From positions 1-64,000 of the forward strand of contig WVZY01000032.1 of NCBI GenBank assembly GCA_011772205.1: a DNA stretch of 64,000 bases, read 5' to 3'. This document shows, piece by piece, positions 43,577-54,039 of the stretch. The notes under the pieces are model-generated. The model did no database searches. It was not told where the DNA came from and was given only the letters and a program-made list of their open reading frames with translations. Each line of letters begins with the position of its first letter. Positions within the stretch are counted from its first letter, which is position 1. The stretch comes from Candidatus Latescibacterota bacterium (lineage in GTDB: Bacteria > Krumholzibacteriota > Krumholzibacteriia > WVZY01). Made by a program: the position numbers and the translations under genes.

Positions 43577-45433
43577 TCAGTCAGCCGCCTCGAAATCCGT
43601 GCATTCGATTCCCTTTTCCCTGAATTGATCGAGCAGGTCGTCGGGATTCTCGTCCCTTACACACAGCCTCCCCCACAGTTCGACGTCCAACAGGTTCCAA
43701 AGCAGCTTGGGGTGATTTTCAGCGATAGGCATCAACACGTCCGGGTCGAAACCGAGCTGTTCCGCAACGAAACCTTCTATTAGCAAGAATTTCAGAGGGA
43801 CGATCCATTTGTCGATCGGGACGTCGCCTCCAAATTTCGGCCGGTCCGCTAAGTCCTTCCCGAGCGTTGATACCACAGCATTTCGCACGACGAGCTTCGC
43901 CTCGCTCCAATTGACGCAGTGCTTGACGGGAAGGTTTATTGCAAAGCGGAGCATTTCGATGTCGAGGAAAGGAAAGTAGTAAGACACTCCCTCCCCCGCC
44001 ATCAACTCGAACCTTCGATTGAGAAGATGCTGTTGGTAGTCGCACAGGTTTTCGAGCATTAGAATCTTAACATGTCGTTCCGCTGAATCGCCGATTCCCT
44101 CCAGAGCCGACTCAATCCGTTTCTCCGCAGAGGCTTTCTCGAAGTTGCCGGCACCCATAGCGGCCACAGTGGAGAGCTCGTTTCTCATTCTGAGCTCGAG
44201 GTTGAGCGCCTCCATTTCTCTGACCGATACTCCCATCAGCCTGCGCAGTCCCTTTGGCAAAATCGCGGCGAACTTTCGAAGTTTGAGATATCTATAAAGT
44301 GACCTGACGTTTCCCGTTCCCCCGAAGAGGAGGTCGCTGCCCACGCCGAGTATCTGGTTTGGCTTATTTTTCGCAAGAATTGTTTTTGCGCCGAGCTGCA
44401 GTCCTGCCAGATTCGGGTGCACGACAGGTTGGTCGAGGGTGAGGATATTCCGGAGGAGGTAGGGGTAGTACTTCTTACGGGGCATATAACTGGCGATGAA
44501 TTCCGTCCCCAACCGGTCACTGAGCTCCTTTGCCTGGTCGGCTTCTTGGACCTCCACATCGGAAGTGTACAAGCAGAATGTGGGGACAGTGACTCCCATC
44601 TCCTTCAGCGTGCTCCCCACAAAGCTGCAGTCGATGCCACCCCCGCAAAGAAGCCCAAGGCTATTTTGATCCTGGCCTTCGATGATATGCCCGAGGCAGC
44701 TCTTTAGATGGGACTTGAGCTCTCGAGGCGCTTCGATCCGCCGGTTGCGGCGGTATTCATCGGATTCGAACAGTTCCTCGTACCGGAAGTACCTGCCTTT
44801 TTTGATTGCCCGTTTATCCATATCGACGAGCAGGTATCCCCCGTAAATCAAGCTCGATACATCCTCGTAGTACGTATTTTCGCCGTACTGGGCATCGAAG
44901 AAGAGGTGCTGGGCGAAAGCTGCTTTATTCATTCGATTGATTCCCGTAGCGGCTCTCACTGCTTTTATCGACGAGCAAAAGACCAGGTTTCCCGACCCGC
45001 GTCCGTAATAAACGGGGAAGAATCCACTCCTGTCACAGGCGACGAGAAGCTGTTTGAGCTCTCTGTCGTATATCGAAAGCGAGAACATGCCCGGTATCAA
45101 CCGGAGGAAATCAATCCCTATGACGCCGTATAGGCTTGCCAGGTTTTCCTCCAATGGAGCATCCGGAGGGAGGTCGTGATCCCGGAAGATCTGTGTCGAT
45201 CCATAGATGAAACCGCAGCAGGAGACGATATATCTTCCTCGAGACACCTCACTCAGGGCTGCTGTATAGCTGTGCGATCCGTGCATGAGCCCCAAGGCGA
45301 CCGGGCCGCTCGATATCGTTTTTGTCACGGACTCCAGATTCTTGCTGACCGGCACCGCTTCCATGGCGCGGCGGACGAGATCCTCCGCCTTTTCGCCTTC
45401 ATTCCAGCATATCGCTCCGACGATTCTTGACAT
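43577..45433 (-). CDS. Asparagine-synthase-like protein without the N-terminal Cys
   Basis: The 618-residue protein has an Ntn-type N-domain (about 1-220) and an asparagine-synthase ATP-pyrophosphatase domain (about 240-600). It begins MSRIVGAICW: the nucleophilic Cys2 needed for glutamine hydrolysis is missing. The PP-loop reads CGGGIDCS rather than SGGxDS. Further conserved parts are GVGSDLLFGGTGNVRSLYRY and YYFPFLDIEMLRFAINLP. It may amidate a sugar or peptide acid using free ammonia, as proposed for homologues in polysaccharide loci. It starts exactly where the GT4 gene ends (shared base 45433). Confidence 0.85.
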   Translation of the reverse strand: MSRIVGAICWNEGEKAEDLVRRAMEAVPVSKNLESVTKTISSGPVALGLMHGSHSYTAALSEVSRGRYIVSCCGFIYGSTQIFRDHDLPPDAPLEENLASLYGVIGIDFLRLIPGMFSLSIYDRELKQLLVACDRSGFFPVYYGRGSGNLVFCSSIKAVRAATGINRMNKAAFAQHLFFDAQYGENTYYEDVSSLIYGGYLLVDMDKRAIKKGRYFRYEELFESDEYRRNRRIEAPRELKSHLKSCLGHIIEGQDQNSLGLLCGGGIDCSFVGSTLKEMGVTVPTFCLYTSDVEVQEADQAKELSDRLGTEFIASYMPRKKYYPYLLRNILTLDQPVVHPNLAGLQLGAKTILAKNKPNQILGVGSDLLFGGTGNVRSLYRYLKLRKFAAILPKGLRRLMGVSVREMEALNLELRMRNELSTVAAMGAGNFEKASAEKRIESALEGIGDSAERHVKILMLENLCDYQQHLLNRRFELMAGEGVSYYFPFLDIEMLRFAINLPVKHCVNWSEAKLVVRNAVVSTLGKDLADRPKFGGDVPIDKWIVPLKFLLIEGFVAEQLGFDPDVLMPIAENHPKLLWNLLDVELWGRLCVRDENPDDLLDQFREKGIECTDFEAAD

Positions 45434-46566
45434 TACGCTTTGACTCTCTCGTCAATAGCAGCGCGATACATCGCATGGTAGCTGCTGACCATCTTCTCCA
45501 GCGAAAACAGCTCCTCGATCCTTTGCTTCGCATTGTTCGCCAGCTTGCGAAAATGGTCCGGATCTTCCAGAAACCTGTTCATCGCCGCTGCCAGCGCCAC
45601 CGCGTTCCTCGCTTCTACGAGGATTCCGGTTACTCCGTCGACGATGATTTCAGGCGTGCCGCCAACGGGCGTTGCGATGATGGGAATCCTCGATGCCGCT
45701 GCTTCGAGTATCGTTAGAGACAGGCCTTCCTCGATGGACGGCTGCAAAAAAAGGTCCAGCGCGGGGAGAACCGCAGGGATATCATCAATGAAGCCTGGCA
45801 TTACCACTTTCCCTTCGAGCCCCAGCCCGCCGATCGAGTATTTTATGCGTTCACGCTCAGGGCCGTCTCCGATAATCATGAAGAGACAGTCATCGCGCTC
45901 GGCCGCAACTTCTTTGAACGCTTCGAGCATCGTTCGATGATCCTTCACCGGATCGAGCCTGGACACCGAACCCATAAGGTATACACCTTCATCGACTGCG
46001 AGTTTCTTTCGAGCTTCGCGCTTGCTGCCTGCGGCGTATCGCGCAACATTGATCCCGTTGTAAACCACTTCGATTATCGAAGGATCCAAGCCGGCCTTTT
46101 CTCTCAAGCTCGAGCCGGTATCGCCTGAAACCGCGGCCACTCTCCAGGAGAGATTGTAGAGGTAACGCCTCAGCCAGGGAAATCGACTGAAGGAAGCCAC
46201 GTGCTTTCCGTGTTTCGTATGAATGACTGGGATGCCAAGCAATTTTGCCGCTGGCGCGGCATGAACGTGGGATACGAAATTGTGGGTATGGACGACATCG
46301 GGCCGCCTGCGCGAGAAAATCCTCATCAGCCTGACGATGGCCGAAACGTACCTGATCCCGTGCATGCCGGCGAGAACCGGTTTCAACCCGTGCTGCTCGG
46401 CGTCGTGGGAGAGCGGACCGAGGCTTCTCATGCAGATCAGATCCGGAGCAATCTCCCCGGATTCCTTCTGATGCATTGCCAATTCGAGCACCAGCTTCTC
46501 GGCACCTCCGAACTCGAGGCTCCGAAGTACATGGGCAACTCTTATTCGATCGCCTCTGTCATCCAT
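45433..46566 (-). CDS. GT4-family glycosyltransferase
   Basis: The 377-residue protein has the GT-B fold: N-terminal VAHVLRSLEFGGAEKLVLELA, linker region VYNGINVARY, and C-domain VSRLDPVKDHRTMLEAF. The donor-binding E-x7-E stretch reads QPSIEEGLSLTILEAAAS (about 270-287), followed by IPIIATPVGGTPEII. It should add a sugar to the lipid-linked repeat unit in the cytoplasm. The C-terminus overlaps the asparagine-synthase gene start by 1 nt, so translation is likely coupled. Confidence 0.92.
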   Translation of the reverse strand: MDDRGDRIRVAHVLRSLEFGGAEKLVLELAMHQKESGEIAPDLICMRSLGPLSHDAEQHGLKPVLAGMHGIRYVSAIVRLMRIFSRRRPDVVHTHNFVSHVHAAPAAKLLGIPVIHTKHGKHVASFSRFPWLRRYLYNLSWRVAAVSGDTGSSLREKAGLDPSIIEVVYNGINVARYAAGSKREARKKLAVDEGVYLMGSVSRLDPVKDHRTMLEAFKEVAAERDDCLFMIIGDGPERERIKYSIGGLGLEGKVVMPGFIDDIPAVLPALDLFLQPSIEEGLSLTILEAAASRIPIIATPVGGTPEIIVDGVTGILVEARNAVALAAAMNRFLEDPDHFRKLANNAKQRIEELFSLEKMVSSYHAMYRAAIDERVKA

Positions 46567-46724
46567 CCTTCGACGACACCCTTTCCCCTAATTGCCGAGG
46601 AATCTGCCGGGCCGGAGATGGATAATGTCATTGTCCTGTCAGAGATGCACGTATGCAGCCTTAGGGAGATTCGAGGGTAATCGGGTTCGAGCGCTGCTTG
46701 CAATTGAGACCGGCGCTCGATGTC

Positions 46725-49700
46725 TTATGGGTCTATCCGGACGAGGAACCTGCCCGATTGCTTCACGTTCCCGCTGGGATCCGTCACCCGAACCAGATAC
46801 AGTGCCCGGGCGACCTTGCGGCCGGCATCGTTGGTAAAGTCCCACGTCCAGTCCAAACCGTCCTGCGTTCCGTTGGTAAAGCCCCTCACCTGAAAACCAG
46901 CCGTGTTGAAAATGCGGACGGTCCAATTTAGCGGTAGGTTTCTGACCTCCAACGGCCTCGTTGCATCGTTCGCCCAGTACCCATCGGGAATGATCTGCCC
47001 AGGCACCAGCGCAGCGGGATCCTTTGGTAAGCCCGGACCGAGCACCCTAACACTCCTTTCCACGGAGTAGGCGCTGAACATGCCGCTTACCGTGTAGGTG
47101 CGTACGGCAAAGTAGTACGTCTTTGGCAGGAGGTCGCAAATTTCTCTTTGTGTATTGCTTCCGGCATAGACCGAATCCGAATACGCTGACGTTTCCCCGG
47201 GAACGGAAAGCGTGTCGTAATAAACGTAGTATCCGGCGATGTCCGGTTCCCCACCGGCTTGCCAGGTTACGGTGACGCACCCGGGCGACGTCTCTGAAGC
47301 CGACACCTGCTGGGGTGGCAGCGGTGGCTGCACGCTCCCATTGGTGACGCTGGCCGATTCTTCGGAGGACAACGGCCCCAACAAGTTGTACACGTTTTTT
47401 GCACGAAGTGCGAAGTAATAGGTCCCATCTGACAACCCGCACCAGTTGTGATTGGTGATATTCCCGACATCGACGGAATCCGTGTACTGGGACGCTTCAC
47501 CTCTCTCAACGGATTGCGCGCCCGAGTAAATCCTGTACCCGGTAATGTTGCTTTCGGGATTGGGATTCCAGCCGAGTACCGCACAGCCGTAGTCGCTGCC
47601 CGTTGCGTTGAAGCCTGTCGGTGCGGATGGGCGTTCGGGCGGATGCGGAGGCTCGCCGGGCTGAACGATGAACGAAAGGACGCCATCCGGAGTGGACGCG
47701 AGCATGCCTCCCCCTGGGAGAGGATTTCTCGATATGGTAATGGTAACCAGCCCGCCATTCTCTGTGTTGTTGACGTAAAAGTTCGTTGATGGGTCGAGGT
47801 TCATCAGGAACACTCGTATCGCCGTACTGAAGTACCCGTATGTCAAAGTGAAGCTGCCGAAAGACGGGATATCGCCCTGGAGGTCGTTGCTGTAGCCCAC
47901 TAGATAATCCAGGAGACCGGATTTGGCTTGAAAAGCCGTTGCCACGATATTCGCCCCATTGACCTGGACGTCACCGGCAACGAGGCTGCCGCCCCTATCC
48001 ACGACTCTCAATACGTGCAGGAACGTCTTCTCCGTTACGAGTTGCGGTGTCGAAACCCTGAGGAGCGGGATGCCGTCCGTATCAGGAATTTGTACGGCAT
48101 TCGTCGGCCAGGCCGTGTGGACGAGCAGATCGTAGTTGCCATTCGTCGTCCTGTGCCCCGAGCCGGATGGTACCGGAGTGCTGGGAAGGAATACATTGAA
48201 GATCTTGTCGACCTGGGCATCGAATGATTTGCCCCTGTCCATCACCACGAGAGCGAGATCATCTTTGAGAAGCAGAAACTCGCGTTCCTTGTGTTCGACG
48301 ACATTATTGCGGTAACTCGGTTGATCCAGGTACGGGCTGCTCAAATCGCCGGCCAGATATATATAATCCGTCGTTGCTTCGAAGTGCTCGAGTTGGGAAG
48401 CTCCCCAGTAGAGCTTCCTGTCGTCGGACGGCCGGATAAACAGGGTGTTGTGATCGGCGTCGCTGAGCAGCATCGTTCCTCCCGTCTCGGCGGCCTTGTC
48501 CGAAACGAGATAGCCGTTCTTGTAAATGATAAAGTGTCCCAAGCCGTTGTGGGCATGGTCCGTGTTGAGAAGACCGAGTTTGAGCATTATCCAACATGCA
48601 TTGTTGCTCCAATCGCTTCTCCAGAAGAGAGTCTGCACGCCTTCGTCCCAGTAGTAATCGGGACGATACGGCCTGTAGTCGAGTGCTTCTTGTTGGTCGT
48701 CGTACCACAGGAACTCGTTGTATAGCTTGTAGCTCCAAGTCACTCGGTCCGTGTATTGATTCACCCAGTACTGGCCGTATTTTTTCGCGTCACCGGTCGC
48801 CAGCTCCCCGCAAAAGAGCTGCGGCACCCTGACTTTGGCGTCGATACCGCCCCGAGAGGCGCCGTCGCCGTCCGCGTATGTGTTCGTGTTGTTCGGATAG
48901 AGGGCGTGAATGTAAAAGAGAATTGCTTCATTGGGAAAGGTGAACTGTGAAAACTCTATAGATTCTGCGGATCTGATCGCCAGTACCGCTGAGCAGAGGA
49001 ATTCGTTGTTGACCGTACCATAGGCTGTTCCCTCATTCCACATCCCGCCTTTGGCACGTCCAATGTAGTTATCAAAAGTGGGCCACTGTACCTGCTCGCC
49101 ACTCGCATACTTGATTCCCTCGGGGAGCATGACGTCGCGGGCTTCGTGCAGGTAGTTATCCGCGTTCGGGTGATGCCCGTATATGGCATAACCCGTCGTA
49201 AGCAATCCCCACATATGGCCGTAGAAGTAATTGTTCGAAGGATCCCGCCACGACCAGGGTTCTGCATTGACGATCATCGATGCCCACGTATCGAGCTGGT
49301 CGATGAAAACGGTGCGCCGCTGTGAAGTCATATAGTCGTAGCACCAGTCGAGAACAATGGCTACGGCGGGCACCAGATAGCGGCTGTTGTAATAGTTATC
49401 GAATGAGACCCATGAATCTATCGTGTAACCGGTGTACGGATTGGCAAAAGCATATTCAATAATTTGCACCGCTCTCTCGGCGTATCGTGTGTCCCCGGTG
49501 ATCTGGTAGAGAAGCGCGTAGTTGATTGCCCGCAGGAGATTGGTGGCCCTGCTGGTGATGTACTCGGAGAGACCGTCGTTTATATGTTGGTCGCACCAAC
49601 TAGTGAGTTCCTGGGCGTTGGGCGTGTTCCTGTTGAGGCGGTCGACGAGTTTTGCCTTCAACTCCGGCGTTAGCCAGATTCTGGGGTGCTGCTGCTTTAC

Positions 49701-49787
49701 AACGGCAAAGGTGCTGGTATTCAGGCCACTCAATACAGTGTATGCAATGCAAATCAGAGCTACCAGTCTCATGGCCGACTTCTTCAT
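46725..49787 (-). CDS. Secreted heparinase II/III-like polysaccharide lyase with FnIII domains
   Basis: The 1020-residue protein starts with a signal peptide (MRLVALICIAYTVLSG). It has a helical toroid domain (about 35-400, HPRIWLTPELKAKLVDRLNR, MWNEGTAYG) and a heparinase II/III beta-sandwich (about 410-700, LLNTDHAHNGLGHFIIYKNG). Two FnIII domains follow (about 740-920), then a FlgD-like C-terminal Ig domain (VRIFNTAGFQVRGFTNGTQD, ending RFLVRIDP). It probably cleaves an uronic-acid polysaccharide in the periplasm or outside, trimming the product of this locus. The catalytic Tyr/His cannot be assigned by eye. Confidence 0.85.
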   Translation of the reverse strand: MKKSAMRLVALICIAYTVLSGLNTSTFAVVKQQHPRIWLTPELKAKLVDRLNRNTPNAQELTSWCDQHINDGLSEYITSRATNLLRAINYALLYQITGDTRYAERAVQIIEYAFANPYTGYTIDSWVSFDNYYNSRYLVPAVAIVLDWCYDYMTSQRRTVFIDQLDTWASMIVNAEPWSWRDPSNNYFYGHMWGLLTTGYAIYGHHPNADNYLHEARDVMLPEGIKYASGEQVQWPTFDNYIGRAKGGMWNEGTAYGTVNNEFLCSAVLAIRSAESIEFSQFTFPNEAILFYIHALYPNNTNTYADGDGASRGGIDAKVRVPQLFCGELATGDAKKYGQYWVNQYTDRVTWSYKLYNEFLWYDDQQEALDYRPYRPDYYWDEGVQTLFWRSDWSNNACWIMLKLGLLNTDHAHNGLGHFIIYKNGYLVSDKAAETGGTMLLSDADHNTLFIRPSDDRKLYWGASQLEHFEATTDYIYLAGDLSSPYLDQPSYRNNVVEHKEREFLLLKDDLALVVMDRGKSFDAQVDKIFNVFLPSTPVPSGSGHRTTNGNYDLLVHTAWPTNAVQIPDTDGIPLLRVSTPQLVTEKTFLHVLRVVDRGGSLVAGDVQVNGANIVATAFQAKSGLLDYLVGYSNDLQGDIPSFGSFTLTYGYFSTAIRVFLMNLDPSTNFYVNNTENGGLVTITISRNPLPGGGMLASTPDGVLSFIVQPGEPPHPPERPSAPTGFNATGSDYGCAVLGWNPNPESNITGYRIYSGAQSVERGEASQYTDSVDVGNITNHNWCGLSDGTYYFALRAKNVYNLLGPLSSEESASVTNGSVQPPLPPQQVSASETSPGCVTVTWQAGGEPDIAGYYVYYDTLSVPGETSAYSDSVYAGSNTQREICDLLPKTYYFAVRTYTVSGMFSAYSVERSVRVLGPGLPKDPAALVPGQIIPDGYWANDATRPLEVRNLPLNWTVRIFNTAGFQVRGFTNGTQDGLDWTWDFTNDAGRKVARALYLVRVTDPSGNVKQSGRFLVRIDP

Positions 49788-49962
49788 AACCGTACCGTCC
49801 TTACTTCTCGAGATGAAGGAAACTGAATACTCTTCCTTGGTTTCTAAATATCCATAGCCTGACGTTTGGAGTCCAGTTATTTATGCAAAAAATGGGGCAA
49901 TTTCCTTTTATCTTTGCGGTTCTCTCTTCTCGGAAAAAATCACTGGCTCCGTTGTTCTCACG

Positions 49963-51258
49963 TTATCCCAGGAGACGGAGAATTGTTACTCCATGTTTCT
50001 CATACGTGTACTTGGATTTTGCAAGCTCTTTCAGCTGACCTCCCTTTTCCAGCCAATTCTCCCGGTCTTCCAGGACGATCGATATCGCTTTTTTCAAGGA
50101 GGTATGCGATTTTGCCTCGAACAGGTAGTAGGGCTGAACCTCCCCGACGATCGATTCGACCGGCTCCTGATTTGGCGCCAGCACTGGTTTTCCATACGCC
50201 ATGTACTCGAAAAGCTTTATGGGCGATCGATACTCGTTCGTGTGAGGAATCACGCCTATATCCATCGCATCTATATAGTTTCCGATTCCGACGTTGTCGA
50301 TGGCGCCTGTAAATATCATGCGATCCTTGAAGTCCATCGATTGCCCGATCTCCTCGAGATCATCTCTGCCGGGGCCCCCTCCGATGAGCAGCAGGACAGC
50401 CGATGGATGGTCCTTCACGGCTTCGATGAACGCTGGAATAAACCAATCAAGGTGATGCCAGCTCTTCTCGCGGAGAAAAAATCCAATGAAACCGAAAACG
50501 ATCTTGTCTTCAATTCCCAGATCCCGCCTTATGCTCGCGCCATCGACACTTCGAGTGAAGAATGATTCCTCCACGCCGTTAGGCACTACGTGAATCTTGT
50601 CCGCATGCACTTCCGGGTATTGCTCGATAATGGCGTCCCTGAGAAATTTCGAGACTACGGATATGACGGTTGCGCGGTTGAAAAGGGATCTTTCGCACTT
50701 CTTTGCCAGGCCCGCGAGATAATTGCGCCTCACGCGCTGGAAGCCGGCGAGCTCGTTTACCTCGACAACAAGGGGAATGCCGAATCTTTTTGCTACCAGT
50801 CCTGAACTGAGCGAGAAGAAGAAGTGCCGCTCGTAGATGAATTGGTAGCTTCTCTTCCTCAGTATTTGTCGCAGTCTTCTGTAAGACCAGAAGTTGTAAC
50901 AAAACTCCAGAATCGCGAATACAGGCCCGGGTATCAGCGGGATCACCAGCTCAAAGGGCGATTTTCTCTTTTTCGTGTCATAAGGATTGACGCCGGCTCT
51001 GACGGTCGGGTCGCCTTCTCCAAGGGGCCATAAGAAGTCGACGGTGTACCCTTTCTTCCGGAAAGCCGTCACCATTCCCCTGATGTGGATTCCCTCCGAT
51101 CCCGTGCCCTGGGTTCTCAAGTGATACAGAACCCGCTGGCTCTCCGAAGGTCCTTCGGTTATCGTCTTTTCTTTGCTCAAATTGTTATATCCCGCGTTGC
51201 TGATAAGGTTCCCGCGCCTCCAACGCGCTCGAAGAGGACCCACTGCATGTGTTGGCAT
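49963..51258 (-). CDS. GT4-family glycosyltransferase
   Basis: The 431-residue frame has the GT-B features VLYHLRTQGTGSEGIHIRGM near the start, VVEVNELAGFQRVRRNYL, VVPNGVEESFF, LLIGGGPGRDDLEEIG and HTNEYRSPIKLFEYMAYGKP with the E-x7-E donor site (about 368-376). The true start is uncertain; the first 30 residues lack homology signals and a TTG at 51180 is possible. It follows the deacetylase gene by 75 nt in the same direction. Confidence 0.9.
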   Translation of the reverse strand: MPTHAVGPLRARWRRGNLISNAGYNNLSKEKTITEGPSESQRVLYHLRTQGTGSEGIHIRGMVTAFRKKGYTVDFLWPLGEGDPTVRAGVNPYDTKKRKSPFELVIPLIPGPVFAILEFCYNFWSYRRLRQILRKRSYQFIYERHFFFSLSSGLVAKRFGIPLVVEVNELAGFQRVRRNYLAGLAKKCERSLFNRATVISVVSKFLRDAIIEQYPEVHADKIHVVPNGVEESFFTRSVDGASIRRDLGIEDKIVFGFIGFFLREKSWHHLDWFIPAFIEAVKDHPSAVLLLIGGGPGRDDLEEIGQSMDFKDRMIFTGAIDNVGIGNYIDAMDIGVIPHTNEYRSPIKLFEYMAYGKPVLAPNQEPVESIVGEVQPYYLFEAKSHTSLKKAISIVLEDRENWLEKGGQLKELAKSKYTYEKHGVTILRLLG

Positions 51259-51333
51259 TCCCGTCTCCAGGAAAATCGCGAGGTCGCCATGCTCGCCCCG
51301 GGCGCGACCCTCAAGAGACGCATTGCCATCCCG

Positions 51334-52368
51334 TCAATAGCTGATGATTTCCGGGTAGGATAGCTTTGCCTTGAAGCTCGTCTTCGTGTCATAGGATTCG
51401 ATGCCGAGCCTTCCGATTCGGTAAGCATCGAAATCTCTCGCATAGACAAGCCCCCACCGGTATTGCGTGCTGAATCTATATCCACACTCGGTAACGATTT
51501 TTCGTAGCAGCTTTTCGAACCGCGCTCGCTCTTGCGGCGAAAGGATGCCGCGGCCGGGAGCGCCGAACGTAATGATCTCCCCGCCCAGTTCATTTTCGAT
51601 CATTTCCTTCGAATGAGCAATCTCCGTTCGCAGGCGCTCCTCTTCGATATTGGAAAATATCGGGTGGTTGACCGAGTGAGCGCCGATCTCGATGCCGCTT
51701 TCATCCAGTTCCCGCAGCTGCTCCCACGTCATGGTCAACCGGTGCTCTGACTCATCAATGGCGACGTTCAGCTTTTCGGACAGCTCATCGATGAGCGTTT
51801 CCTTGGCATCGTCCGTGAGGAGCTTCGCCTTTTTGATCAATATCCGGGCAGGCTCCTGCCTGCTTTCGCGAGAACCGAGGGCCAGGGATACTTGCACTGG
51901 GTTTTCCAGTTCGAGATGGTCCGCACGTGTTGTCTTGATAATATATGCAATCTCGTCCCACCAGAACATCCGGCTCCTGCCAATGAAACCTGTCGTCACG
52001 AACATCGTCGCTGTGAGGCCTCGCATTTTGAGCAGAGGCCAGGCAATCTCGTAGTTGTCGATATATCCGTCGTCAAAAGTAATGATGAGCGAATTTCCGG
52101 GGAGCGCTCCCTCGCCGTCGAGCCTTAATCTCAAGTCTTTGAAGTTGATCACGTTGTAGTGTTTCGAGATGAAGTCCAGCTGGCCGGCGAACTGGTCGGC
52201 AGAAGCGCTGACCAGGTCATCGTCGTAAGGGAAATTGGCCGGCCTGTCCAGTATGCGATGGTAACAGAGAACGGTCAGGTATTCCCCGAAGCGCATCTTC
52301 CGGAACTGCCGGTTGAGTCCGAACGGGATCACGTTGAGCAGTCCGCCCAGAAGGTGTCTCTTCTTCAT
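51334..52368 (-). CDS. Polysaccharide deacetylase (NodB family)
   Basis: The 344-residue protein has the NodB motifs: LIITFDDGYIDNY with the catalytic Asp pair (about 94-106), ATMFVTTGFIG, GIEIGAHSVNHPIFS with the metal-binding HxxxH (about 228-238), and FGAPGRGI. It should remove N- or O-acetyl groups from the polysaccharide. No signal peptide is evident, though a basic start (MKKRHLLGGLLNVIPFGLNR) could be peripheral to the membrane. It has full motifs, unlike the other deacetylase-like protein of the locus. Confidence 0.9.
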   Translation of the reverse strand: MKKRHLLGGLLNVIPFGLNRQFRKMRFGEYLTVLCYHRILDRPANFPYDDDLVSASADQFAGQLDFISKHYNVINFKDLRLRLDGEGALPGNSLIITFDDGYIDNYEIAWPLLKMRGLTATMFVTTGFIGRSRMFWWDEIAYIIKTTRADHLELENPVQVSLALGSRESRQEPARILIKKAKLLTDDAKETLIDELSEKLNVAIDESEHRLTMTWEQLRELDESGIEIGAHSVNHPIFSNIEEERLRTEIAHSKEMIENELGGEIITFGAPGRGILSPQERARFEKLLRKIVTECGYRFSTQYRWGLVYARDFDAYRIGRLGIESYDTKTSFKAKLSYPEIISY

Positions 52369-52520
52369 TGAATCTCCCTGCCTCCGAATCTACTCTCGAT
52401 GGCGCTTGTATAGACCATTTTTTGAACTTGCTATGAATTACGGTCCGAATTATATGTGCACTGGGACGGCTGTCAAGACTTCCCGGCCCGGAGTCCAGCA
52501 TTCCTTGGGAAAATCCGTTT
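52369..52520. other. Divergent intergenic region
   Basis: It separates the leftward deacetylase from the rightward flippase. It contains GGTCCGAATTAT at 52442-52453, which recurs with one change upstream of the sigma-54 site at 58905. Confidence 0.4.
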
Positions 52521-52536
52521 TGGCCCGAGAATCGCA
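52521..52536 (+). promoter_or_regulatory. Sigma-54 promoter candidate of the flippase gene
   Basis: TGGCCCGAGAATCGCA matches the -24/-12 consensus at 10 of 12 positions with GG-N10-GC spacing. The start site would be near 52548, giving a 160-nt leader before the flippase ATG. Confidence 0.5.
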
Positions 52537-52710
52537 TTCAAGTAGAATACCTTGAGGTCTGACCTCGGCTGAGGGATGGAACAGAATACCATCGACGAGT
52601 GCATGAAAATCATCCTGGTCCGTTCGGTTTGCATGCGGCCGGTTCAGTTCCACCTCGACGCAATCATAACGCTCCGACAGCCGATCGGACGAACCATTTA
52701 ATCGATCCAT

Positions 52711-54039
52711 ATGAATCCTTTCGCATCACTAAAGTCCCGGATCATCGACGCAACCAAGCAGGACACCATCAGGCATCTCGGATTCACCTACTCCAGCAGG
52801 TTGATTTCGGCCTTTCTCAGGCTGGTGGCCAGTGTGGTCATCGCCAGAACATTGGGAGCCGAGCGTCTCGGTACCCTGACTATCGCCGCCGTCATCATGG
52901 GATTGACGATGCGGGTCCTCGACATGGGTCTTACGACGACGCTGATCCGCAAGCTCTCCCTTCACATTTCGCAGGATGACGACGATGAGGGGAATGCCGT
53001 TTTCAGGCGAATCTTTTTGTTTCAGGTGCAGGTATCCGCCGCGGCAGTCATCGCCGGATACTTCGTCGCCCCGCTATTGGCTGTCCGGCTCTATGGCAGC
53101 CCCGATTTGGTGGCGCCGCTGCGTCTAGCCTTCTTCGGCGCATTCATATTCAACCTCGAGCACCTCGTAGACGCGGTGCTCAGGGCACACGAGAAATTCA
53201 AACAAATTGCAATCATAAACGTCGTATCGCATATAGCGAGAACAGCAGTGATCACGCTTCTCGCTTACGTGATCTTCTACCTCGATGTGGAGCGCACACT
53301 GATCATCAACATCGCTCAGATCTTCATGGCTTTCATGATCGCTTCGCTCCTCATCCCCAAGCGTTATTTCATAGCGAGCATCAGAAAACCTTATCCTTTC
53401 CGCGAAGTGTTTGCTTACAGCGGATGGATTTATGTTTACAACCTGTTATTCATGCTGTTCGACAGGCTCGACGTCCTGATGCTCGGTTATTTCAGGGCAG
53501 GAACCGAGGTCGGTTTGTACGCCGTGGCTTTCCAGCTCATCAAACCTTTCGAAATGATACCGGAGACGTTGAACATCGTGTTCTTGCCCAAAGTCTCGAA
53601 GTATACAAAGAAGCTTCAGATTTTCCGCTACTTCAAGAATACGCTCAAAATTACATGCTTCGTCGGATTTTTTGGCCTGATCATGCTCATCGCCGCCAAG
53701 CCGTTGATATTGACCATCTACGGCGCTGAATACGCCCCTTCTGTAAAGCTCTTTCAGATACTCATCGGGGCTTTCATTCTCCTGACGATATTGAATCCTT
53801 TTACCCTGGCTGGACATACGATCAATAAGCCCCAGCTTTTCGTAATGATGGCCGGCGTGAATCTCGTGCTCAATTTTGTCGGCAATTTGATCTTCATCCC
53901 GATGTACGGTGCTGTTGGCGCAGCAATCGTTACGCTCCTTTCGAGGGTTATCGGAGGCATCATAGGGCTTTTCATACTCAAATGGTTCCTGAGCCGCTGG
54001 GTTGACAGAGATGATGTAGAAAGCAGCCAGAATGGCTGA
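52711..54039 (+). CDS. Wzx-type oligosaccharide flippase
   Basis: The 442-residue protein has about 12-14 hydrophobic segments and the polysaccharide-transporter pattern: FTYSSRLISAFLRLVASVVIARTLGAE near the start, RVLDMGLTTTLIRKLS, FDRLDVLMLGYFRAGTEVGLYAVAF (about 246-270) and TPYTLAGHT-like NPFTLAGHTINKP. It should flip the undecaprenyl-linked repeat unit to the periplasmic side. It heads a rightward run of locus genes. Confidence 0.92.
   Translation: MNPFASLKSRIIDATKQDTIRHLGFTYSSRLISAFLRLVASVVIARTLGAERLGTLTIAAVIMGLTMRVLDMGLTTTLIRKLSLHISQDDDDEGNAVFRRIFLFQVQVSAAAVIAGYFVAPLLAVRLYGSPDLVAPLRLAFFGAFIFNLEHLVDAVLRAHEKFKQIAIINVVSHIARTAVITLLAYVIFYLDVERTLIINIAQIFMAFMIASLLIPKRYFIASIRKPYPFREVFAYSGWIYVYNLLFMLFDRLDVLMLGYFRAGTEVGLYAVAFQLIKPFEMIPETLNIVFLPKVSKYTKKLQIFRYFKNTLKITCFVGFFGLIMLIAAKPLILTIYGAEYAPSVKLFQILIGAFILLTILNPFTLAGHTINKPQLFVMMAGVNLVLNFVGNLIFIPMYGAVGAAIVTLLSRVIGGIIGLFILKWFLSRWVDRDDVESSQNG

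Noticed and set aside
46688-46719. CGAGCGC...GCGCTCG hairpin after the lyase gene as terminator
   Set aside because: No T-run follows on the minus strand.
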